Origin: an uncultured Bacilli bacterium
GTDB lineage: Bacteria > Bacillota_I > Bacilli_A > RF39 > UBA660
Assembly (NCBI GenBank): GCA_947630095.1
Contig: CANRGI010000025.1
Coordinates: 1-11,903 of the forward strand
Direction of reading: 5' to 3'
Length of the DNA: 11,903 nucleotides
Below, piece by piece: positions 6,388-11,903 of the stretch. Both the position numbers and the translations under genes were made by a program. The notes beneath the pieces are model-generated. The model searched no databases. It was not told the DNA's origin and saw only the letters and a list, made by a program, of their open reading frames with translations. Every line of letters starts with the position of its first letter. Position 1 is the first letter of the stretch.

Positions 6388-7713
6388 TTAATAATACTTA
6401 AGTATTATATCACAATTTTTATCATTTTCTCTATCAAATTTACTTTTTTTAAGACCTGGTATCCAAACTATGTTATCATTCGCGTCACTTACTATAGGCC
6501 AGATATCTCTATCGTGCTTTGCTATTTTGTTATCAATAAAGATATCATTTACTTTTTTATGTCCGTCCATACCTTTGACACATATCTTATCTCCATTTCT
6601 TCTAGTTCTAACATATAAAGGTAATACCACTTCTTTACTACTAAGTCTTATAACATTATTGCTAGTATCTAAACTACTACTTATTCTTTCAATGTTCATA
6701 CCATTTGGTAAATTAACTATATCATTTATTTCTATCTCATATATATCGTCTGCTTCTTCTTCATAACCAAATCTAACTTCATTATAAGTTTTAATTACTT
6801 TAACATTATTTGGTAAATGAACCATTGACTGAGCCCTTTCTCCATTTATTAAATCAAATATAAGTTTAACGTGAGTGTTTGTTATAATAAATAGGTCGTC
6901 TCCATATATATGCTCTAAGATGTTATAAATAATTTTAGTTTGTATCAAATGGTCTAATTCATTAAATTTAGAAATATTTAAGATACCACTTTGAAAAACT
7001 TTATTAAATACTTGCTTCATTTCCTTATCTATATAGTTATTATATTCTATTAATGTTTCACTAAATTTTAAAAACTTTTCGTGCACCATTTTATCTTCTG
7101 TCTTTAGAAAAGGCAATACATACTTTCTATATCTATTTCTAGTATAAATATCTTTAGTATTAGATTTATCCACAAAGTATTTAATATTTTCATTTTTACA
7201 ATATTCTTCTGCTTCACTTTTAGTTATTGTTATAAGAGGTCTTAATATAGTATAATCTTCTTTTTTAATAACTTTAGAAAACCCACTATAGCCTTTTAGG
7301 GTAGAACCTCTTACAATTCGCATAAGAATAGTCTCTATTAAATCATCTCCGTGGTGCGCTGTCAAGAGAAAACTTGCATTATATTCGTGAACAACTCTAT
7401 CAAAGAAGTTATATCTTATACTTCTAGCCTCATTATGAAAGTTATCGTCACCATAATTAGTGATTTTCATACATTCAAAACAAAGGCCTACTTCTTTACA
7501 GAAATTCCTTAAATATGCTTCTTCTTCTTCACTTTCTTTTCTAACATTATGATTAACGTGACACACTACTAAAACTAAATCTAACTCTTTTTTAAGTTTA
7601 ATAAGCAAATCTAAAAGTGCCATAGAGTCAGGCCCACCTGAAACTCCAATACAAACTGTATCTCTATATCTTATGCCACTTTCATTAAGCAAATACTCCA
7701 TTACATTTTTCAT
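6388..7713 (-). CDS. tilS: tRNA(Ile)-lysidine synthetase TilS
   Basis: An ATP-dependent enzyme that attaches lysine to C34 of the CAU-anticodon tRNA-Ile2, so that it reads AUA as isoleucine. The N-type ATP pyrophosphatase domain has the P-loop SGGPDS (25-30), CHVNHNVR (51-58), NEARSIRY (94-101), TAHHGDDLIET (118-128), RPLITITKSE (158-167) and DKSNTKDIYTRNRYR (182-196). After a helical linker, the C-terminal domain (about 363-428) carries RTRRNGDKI (369-377) and WIPG (417-420). At 441 residues it is full length. The ATG follows the upstream stop codon by one base, and the ribosome binding site GGGGAG lies within the end of that gene, so translation is coupled. In Bacillus relatives hprT separates tilS from ftsH; here it does not. 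The enzyme should be essential if AUA codons, frequent in this genome, are read this way. Confidence 0.96.
   Translation of the reverse strand: MKNVMEYLLNESGIRYRDTVCIGVSGGPDSMALLDLLIKLKKELDLVLVVCHVNHNVRKESEEEEAYLRNFCKEVGLCFECMKITNYGDDNFHNEARSIRYNFFDRVVHEYNASFLLTAHHGDDLIETILMRIVRGSTLKGYSGFSKVIKKEDYTILRPLITITKSEAEEYCKNENIKYFVDKSNTKDIYTRNRYRKYVLPFLKTEDKMVHEKFLKFSETLIEYNNYIDKEMKQVFNKVFQSGILNISKFNELDHLIQTKIIYNILEHIYGDDLFIITNTHVKLIFDLINGERAQSMVHLPNNVKVIKTYNEVRFGYEEEADDIYEIEINDIVNLPNGMNIERISSSLDTSNNVIRLSSKEVVLPLYVRTRRNGDKICVKGMDGHKKVNDIFIDNKIAKHDRDIWPIVSDANDNIVWIPGLKKSKFDRENDKNCDIILKYY
6391..6408. repeat. 18-bp perfect palindrome at the tilS 3' end, before the ftsH RBS
   Basis: ATAATACTTAAGTATTAT is self-complementary over all 18 bases. 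It encodes the last tilS codons (ILKYY region), ends directly before the tilS stop codon, and lies about 10 bases upstream of the ftsH ribosome binding site. It overlaps the -10 hexamer and predicted start point of the internal ftsH promoter. It could be an operator, or a weak hairpin at the 5' end of the ftsH message. No T-tract follows, so it is not a typical terminator. Confidence 0.6.
6404..6414 (-). promoter_or_regulatory. Putative internal extended -10 promoter for ftsH
   Basis: TGTGA-TATAAT on the minus strand is a full extended -10 with a perfect hexamer (6404-6409), lying within the final codons of tilS. It would start transcription about 25 bases before the ftsH ATG, leaving just enough leader for GGGAGGAG. 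No recognisable -35 is present, which extended -10 promoters tolerate. Confidence 0.5.
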
Positions 7714-7714
7714 A

Positions 7715-8380
7715 TTACTCCCCTAATTTTTGTACGACAAATAACTTACTGTTATCAAGTATTAAATAGAACACCCCACTTTTTTCATAGCCTAAATCTT
7801 CTTCATATTCCCAAGATGCAGTTACTTTATATGCTTCATAGTCTTGACCATTATATTTGTAAGTTTCAGTTACTACTTCGTCAATATTAACATTACTTAC
7901 AGTAGGCAATACTTGATTTCTATCTCCGTAAATATTGTTTTTAACGTGATTATACATAGTATCCCCAGCGTGTAATTTAAAGTTTTCTACAAAATTTGGA
8001 TATACAAATTCTTCTCCACCTATATCACTACTTGTAAGTTTATTACTTAAAGTATAGAAATCTGTTACAAATAACTTTATAAGTACACTTGCATAACTAT
8101 TATAATCTATTTCTTCTTTATTTAAAACTTCTTTAAGTTCATTAAAATAACTTTTATATAATTCAGTATCTAAATCGTCTAAAGTATAACCAAAAGTATC
8201 TAAAGAATCTAAAGTATTTTTTGTAACTACTTCCTTTTCTTCCTCTACTAAAATATAATCACATACAAATTTAATTGAAGTAGCAATTATTATTATAGCA
8301 ATAAGTCCAAAAATTATAAAGTAAAATAGTCTATTTTTATTAAATATTTTTTTATTTTTATTCTTTTTTATTTTTTTCAT
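7715..8380 (-). CDS. Unknown single-pass membrane protein
   Basis: I do not recognise this 221-residue protein. The N-terminus is extremely basic (MKKIKKNKNKKIF) and is followed by one strong membrane segment (about residues 17-41), giving an N-in orientation with about 180 residues outside. The external part starts with an acidic, helical stretch (VEEEKEVV..., then DTFGYTLDDLDTELYKSYF), continues through a region with LIKLFVTDFYTLSNKLTSSDIGGEEF, and ends in a probable beta-rich domain (TETYKYNGQDYEAYKVTASWEYEED, FYLILDNSKLFVVQKL). No catalytic motif, lipobox or LPXTG is seen. Start: ATG at 8380 with GGTGAT 5 bases upstream; an adjacent in-frame TTG at 8383 is less likely. It overlaps the end of the ltaS-like gene by 23 bases and abuts tilS, so it is a genuine operon member. 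A role near LTA synthesis or envelope assembly is a guess from position only. Confidence 0.85.
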   Translation of the reverse strand: MKKIKKNKNKKIFNKNRLFYFIIFGLIAIIIIATSIKFVCDYILVEEEKEVVTKNTLDSLDTFGYTLDDLDTELYKSYFNELKEVLNKEEIDYNSYASVLIKLFVTDFYTLSNKLTSSDIGGEEFVYPNFVENFKLHAGDTMYNHVKNNIYGDRNQVLPTVSNVNIDEVVTETYKYNGQDYEAYKVTASWEYEEDLGYEKSGVFYLILDNSKLFVVQKLGE

Positions 8381-10439
8381 CAAGTATCACCCTTTCCAAA
8401 TTATCTTCTTCTTTTTCTATTAAATCGTGTACTATTATAGATTTACTTACTTCTAACCTCGTATTAGCATATTCTTTTATCCTATCTATATAAGTAGTAT
8501 CAATAGGTTCATTAGTAAGTAAAATATATTCTTCTTTTAAATTATTATAATAAACTTTATTAGTTAATATATTGCCATTAGGAAATACTACTATTTTTTC
8601 ATTATTTGAAAATATATCGTGACCTAAAGCATATTTATAGTCAAAGCCAAACATATTAGCAACTGTAGGCATTACATCCCACATACCCATTACATCACTT
8701 ATTTCACTTTGCATACTTCCATCTTTTGTCCATATAATTAATGGAGTATTTTTAATAAGTTCATATTTGTAATAATCAAATTCAACATAAGTTGGGTCTT
8801 CTTTGTCTTTTAATTCTCCAGTTGTAACATCATAATTATATAATAGATTTAAATTCTTTTTACCTAATTTACTTTCGTGGTCACCATATAGGATAATGAC
8901 TGTATCGTCTAGTATACCCGCATTATCTAGTTCAGTAAAGAACTCTCCTAATGCTTCGTCTGCATAATGGGCACTTTTTAAATAATTACCCATTTCAGTA
9001 TCTTCTAAATAAGGTACTGTAACTTCTTCTGTTATTACATTTCCATTTTCGTCATATTTACCAGTATCTCTGTTATATGTTACACTAAAATCAATATCTC
9101 CATATTTAGTAGTGTCATTAAATGGACTATGGTTACTTAATGTTATAACTGTTCCCATAAATGGTTTATCACTTTCATTAAATTCTTTTAAATAAGGAGT
9201 AATTTGCCTAAAAAATGATTTATCACTAAGACCTAAGCCTATATAATCAGGGTCATTTTTATCACTTGGAATATCATAGTAGTCCATTGAATAAAAGTCT
9301 TGATAACCTAACGTTTTATACATTAAATCTCTATTCCAAAAGTTCTTTTTATTCGCGTGCATACTAAAAGTGTAATAGCCCAAATCATTAAATTTATTTT
9401 GAATACTCTCATAAGTTCTCTTGTAATAATTTATAAATGCAGTACCACTGCTACTTGGAAGTAAACCTGTACTTAATGTAAATTCAGTATCACTACTAGT
9501 ACCTACACTTATTTGAGGATAAAATGACGTGAAATACATACCAGAGTGCGCTAACTTATTAAGGTTAGGTGTAATAGTTATTCCATTTACTTCTAAATCT
9601 ATTAAGAAATTTTGTATACTTTCCGCGTGAATAAATATAACATTTTTTCCTTTAAATATATTAGTATATTTATTTTTTTCTCTAGTATTATCTTGTGTAC
9701 TATAAAAATCTCTAAATGCTTTAGCGCTTTTATCATAACCAAACATAGGACTAATAGCAGGTTGAATACTTTGAACTAAATCATTAAAAGTATATAAATA
9801 TATTCCAAATCTTTGTACATTATAATCTCTATTCCATTGCTTTACTAATCTACTTACTTCACTACTTTCTAATGTGCAAAAGAATAGGATAAGGGCAATA
9901 AATCCTGTACCTAATATTTTAAAGAATATCTTTTTCCCTCTTTCATATTTTCCTACTTCATAATAATACTTTTTTCTTCTTAATATATGATTAACTATAA
10001 TCATTATGATAGGCGCTAATAAATAGATAAAATAAATTAATTCTAATTTAGTAGTAACACTATCACCTACATCTCCAAGCATTTTTAATGTTCCAAGTAA
10101 ACTAACACTTACAAAACTCATATAAAAAGTATAATATATATGATTTATTACACATAGAAATGTATAAAATACTGTTAGTGAAAAGAAATACTTAAATTGA
10201 TTTTTTGCTTTAAAAAGATAACCAAAAGAACCAAGCAATAATACTATAACACCATCACATAAAAATGCTTTAATATCGCTTATATCTTCTATTGTAAAAT
10301 ATCTAAGCAAGATGGCTATTATCATTGATACACAGACGTATGTTAAAAATAAAATATTAGTACATAAATATTTTTTAAACTTTCTTATAAACTTTAAAAA
10401 TTTATCTTTTATTTTTCCTATTTTAAAAGGACTATCCAT
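8358..10439 (-). CDS. ltaS: LtaS-type lipoteichoic acid synthase / phosphoglycerol transferase
   Basis: A 693-residue membrane sulfatase-fold enzyme of the LtaS/COG1368 group. By family knowledge it transfers glycerol phosphate from phosphatidylglycerol onto a growing lipoteichoic acid chain outside the membrane. Five membrane segments lie near 28-48, 57-76, 84-105, 132-152 and 171-190. The extracellular domain has HAES (271-274, metal-binding Glu273), VGTSSDTEF (312-320, nucleophile region), FWNRDLMYK (367-375, substrate-binding Trp/Arg), TLSNHSPF (433-440) and YGDHE (518-522, metal ligands). Aligned with GKTSD of S. aureus LtaS, the nucleophile position is Ser315, next to Thr314. An insertion of about 30 residues (443-475) follows NHSPF. 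The C-terminal tail is charged. Heads the ltaS-unknown-tilS-ftsH operon. ATG at 10439, with AGGAG close by and GAGGT 8 bases upstream. Exact product (LTA or another phosphoglycerol polymer) is uncertain. Confidence 0.9.
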   Translation of the reverse strand: MDSPFKIGKIKDKFLKFIRKFKKYLCTNILFLTYVCVSMIIAILLRYFTIEDISDIKAFLCDGVIVLLLGSFGYLFKAKNQFKYFFSLTVFYTFLCVINHIYYTFYMSFVSVSLLGTLKMLGDVGDSVTTKLELIYFIYLLAPIIMIIVNHILRRKKYYYEVGKYERGKKIFFKILGTGFIALILFFCTLESSEVSRLVKQWNRDYNVQRFGIYLYTFNDLVQSIQPAISPMFGYDKSAKAFRDFYSTQDNTREKNKYTNIFKGKNVIFIHAESIQNFLIDLEVNGITITPNLNKLAHSGMYFTSFYPQISVGTSSDTEFTLSTGLLPSSSGTAFINYYKRTYESIQNKFNDLGYYTFSMHANKKNFWNRDLMYKTLGYQDFYSMDYYDIPSDKNDPDYIGLGLSDKSFFRQITPYLKEFNESDKPFMGTVITLSNHSPFNDTTKYGDIDFSVTYNRDTGKYDENGNVITEEVTVPYLEDTEMGNYLKSAHYADEALGEFFTELDNAGILDDTVIILYGDHESKLGKKNLNLLYNYDVTTGELKDKEDPTYVEFDYYKYELIKNTPLIIWTKDGSMQSEISDVMGMWDVMPTVANMFGFDYKYALGHDIFSNNEKIVVFPNGNILTNKVYYNNLKEEYILLTNEPIDTTYIDRIKEYANTRLEVSKSIIVHDLIEKEEDNLERVILDEKNKKE

Positions 10440-10460
10440 AATCTCCTACCTCGTATACAC

Positions 10461-10489
10461 ATTATATCAAATATATGCTTATTTTTCAA
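10461..10489 (-). promoter_or_regulatory. Main promoter of the ltaS-tilS-ftsH operon
   Basis: On the minus strand, TTGAAA (10484-10489, five of six to consensus) and TGA-TATAAT (perfect -10 at 10461-10466 with an extended TG) are spaced 17 bases apart. This is the best promoter in the window. The predicted leader is about 16 bases long and contains the ribosome binding site. Confidence 0.8.
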
Positions 10490-10552
10490 TTAATACTATT
10501 TTATTATACGTATACCACAAAAATTATAATTTATTCATATAAGTTGAGTTTT

Positions 10553-10621
10553 GGAATATTGTTATGTAAAAGTTCGGAATATTGTTATGTAAATTCTTGG
10601 AAAGTTGTAATAAAATTATTG
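10553..10621. repeat. 23-bp-period tandem repeat between divergent promoters
   Basis: The 18-base sequence GGAATATTGTTATGTAAA occurs exactly at 10553-10570 and again at 10576-10593, a period of 23. A degenerate third unit begins in phase at 10599 (GGAA, TTGT and other positions kept, about 12 of 18). The array ends at the -35 of the plus-strand ATPase promoter. It could be an array of binding sites for a regulator of either divergent gene, or a recombination-associated repeat. Confidence 0.75.
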
Positions 10622-10647
10622 AAAAATAATAGAAATTATTATATTAT
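10619..10647 (+). promoter_or_regulatory. Promoter of the COG1373 ATPase gene
   Basis: TTGAAA (10619-10624) and TATTAT (10642-10647, five of six) are separated by 17 bases. Transcription would start near 10654, with AGGAGG at 10660-10665. The promoter starts at the end of the third degenerate repeat unit. Two short alternative hairpins share an arm across it: ATTATT 10615-10620 with AATAAT 10625-10630, or that AATAAT with ATTATT 10635-10640. Confidence 0.65.
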
Positions 10648-10669
10648 ATTTATAGATATAGGAGGAAGT

Positions 10670-11903
10670 ATGAGTTTAGTAGATAAAAAAAGTTATAAAT
10701 ATAGATTATTAGACGATAAGATAGAAAAATATTTAAAGATATTTGGCGCAATTTCAATAGAAGGCCCAAAATGGTGTGGAAAAACTTGGACATCATTAAA
10801 TCACGCTAAAAGTGCTACTTATGTAACTGAACAAGAAATAAAAGAATTAGCGAGAACTAACCCTAAATACATATTTAATAATAAATATCCACAATTAATA
10901 GACGAGTGGCAATTAGTACCTCAAATATGGGACTCTGTAAGAAATGAGTGTGATAGAACAACTGAAAAAGGAAAATTCATACTTACAGGTTCTACAACAT
11001 TATCTAAAGAAGATAAAGAAGAAAAAGTATATCACTCTGGAACTGGTAGGATAATACCTTTAAAAATGTATACTATGAGCCTTTATGAGTCAAAGGACTC
11101 TAATGGGGAAGTTAGTATTATGGATATGTATCAAAATAAAGTTAATTGTAAATATGTAGGAGAAATAGATTTAAGACATATTGCTGAGTTAATAATAAGA
11201 GGTGGGTGGCCTACTAATATAGATACACCTATAGAAGATATAGGTATTATACCAAAATCTTATATAAATTCTGTTATAACAACAGATATACACGAAAGAA
11301 AAGATAAAAAAAGAGACTCTAATAAAATGAAAATGATACTTAAATCTTTAGCAAGAAATGAGTCTAGTATTATATCCCAAGAGAAAATAATTAAAGATAT
11401 AGCAGATACTGAAAATGAAAATGAAAAAATAGAAAGCAGACAATTAGTATCAGATTATATTAGTACTCTTGATAGTTTATATTTAACTACATATCAAGAA
11501 GGATATAGTCTTAATTATCGTTCTTCTAAAAGAATAGGTAAATCTCCAAAAAGACATTTAATAGACCCTTCATTATCTTGTGCATTACTTGATTTAACTG
11601 TAGATAAATTGATGTTAGATTTTAATACTTTTGGTCTTATGTTTGAAGCATTAGTAGAAAGAGATTTAAAAATATATATGGAATACTTAAATGGTAATTT
11701 ATATCATTTTAGAGATAATACTTCAGGTGACGAAGTTGATGCTATATTGGAGTTTGAAGATGGGGAATATGCTGCTGTAGAAATAAAACTAACTCATAAT
11801 GGAGTAGAAGATGCTAAAAAAACTTTAATGAACTTTTATAAAAATGTTCCTAAAAAACCTAAATTTATGTGTATTATAGTAGGTTATTATCAAGCAATAG
11901 TTA
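10670..11903 (+). CDS. COG1373 ATPase (AAA_14 plus DUF4143), 3' end cut by window edge
   Basis: 411 residues are visible and the gene runs off the right edge. The AAA_14 domain shows the subgroup-typical Walker A GPKWCGKT (32-39), Walker B LIDEWQ (76-81), sensor-like FILTGSTT (103-110) and HSGTGRI...MYTMSLYES (122-141). The DUF4143 part starts around IIRGGWPTN (175-183). It contains FEALVERDL (325-333) and a PD-(D/E)XK-like pattern, GDEVDAIL (353-360) and AAVEIKL (368-374), which places Asp357, Glu371 and Lys373 as candidate catalytic residues. The ATG has GGAGG 4 bases upstream, and the gene has its own promoter, divergent from the ltaS operon. COG1373 proteins are widespread, often multi-copy in a genome, and lack a settled function; some are suggested to act in defence or mobile-element biology. 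Codon and motif usage match the neighbouring genes, so no fresh transfer is evident. Confidence 0.88.
   Translation, partial: MSLVDKKSYKYRLLDDKIEKYLKIFGAISIEGPKWCGKTWTSLNHAKSATYVTEQEIKELARTNPKYIFNNKYPQLIDEWQLVPQIWDSVRNECDRTTEKGKFILTGSTTLSKEDKEEKVYHSGTGRIIPLKMYTMSLYESKDSNGEVSIMDMYQNKVNCKYVGEIDLRHIAELIIRGGWPTNIDTPIEDIGIIPKSYINSVITTDIHERKDKKRDSNKMKMILKSLARNESSIISQEKIIKDIADTENENEKIESRQLVSDYISTLDSLYLTTYQEGYSLNYRSSKRIGKSPKRHLIDPSLSCALLDLTVDKLMLDFNTFGLMFEALVERDLKIYMEYLNGNLYHFRDNTSGDEVDAILEFEDGEYAAVEIKLTHNGVEDAKKTLMNFYKNVPKKPKFMCIIVGYYQAIV

Noticed and set aside
10521..10532. The 12-bp palindrome AAATTATAATTT between the divergent promoters.
   Set aside because: It contains only A and T, and such palindromes arise often by chance at this composition.
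10553..10621. A short CRISPR array, suggested by the repeated 18-base units.
   Set aside because: There are only two good copies separated by 5 bases, no spacers of normal length and no cas genes.

Overview
This is an AT-rich, mostly minus-strand stretch of chromosome from a low-GC Gram-positive bacterium. The gene content points to Bacillota, probably Bacilli or a related host-associated lineage: soj/spo0J-type parA-parB, a DUF951 protein, tilS and ftsH, an LtaS-type lipoteichoic acid synthase, and strong AGGAGG-type ribosome binding sites. The standard code (table 11) fits. Tryptophan codons are TGG, no gene contains an internal TGA, and parA ends in TGA. I cannot place the genus from the sequence alone.

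Layout. (1) Positions 3106 to 1, minus strand: a promoter, then parA, parB, a small DUF951 zinc-ribbon-like protein and an AbgT-family transporter that runs off the left edge, all overlapping or nearly touching. (2) Positions 4399 to 3209, minus strand: a single-gene unit with its own promoter and terminator. It encodes an AAA15/COG1106-type ATPase whose Walker B glutamate and switch histidine are both replaced by asparagine. (3) Positions 10489 to 4483, minus strand: a tightly packed operon of ltaS-like gene, unknown single-pass membrane protein, tilS and ftsH. It has a near-consensus promoter at the head, a likely extra promoter inside the 3' end of tilS for ftsH, and a terminator that overlaps the ftsH stop codon. 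(4) Positions 10490 to 10669: a divergent regulatory region with a 23-bp-period tandem repeat. (5) Positions 10670 to 11903, plus strand: a COG1373 (AAA_14 plus DUF4143) ATPase cut by the right edge. No gene-free stretch exceeds 300 bases.

The genes cover origin segregation (parAB), cell envelope synthesis (ltaS), decoding of AUA codons (tilS) and membrane proteolysis (ftsH). In Bacillus subtilis parAB and tilS-hprT-ftsH are both in the origin-proximal region, so this window is probably origin-proximal as well. The hprT gene that usually sits between tilS and ftsH is missing.

The most striking signal is not a gene. Reading the whole window, I find no CATG, no GATC and no AGCT, while palindromes of identical composition (CTAG, GTAC, TGCA, ACGT) are common. 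Codon choice bends around these sites: His before G is CAC, Asp before C is GAC, and Ala after an A-ending codon is GCA or GCG. The 5-mer GATGA/TCATC is also strongly depleted. This looks like avoidance of several restriction or methylation targets.
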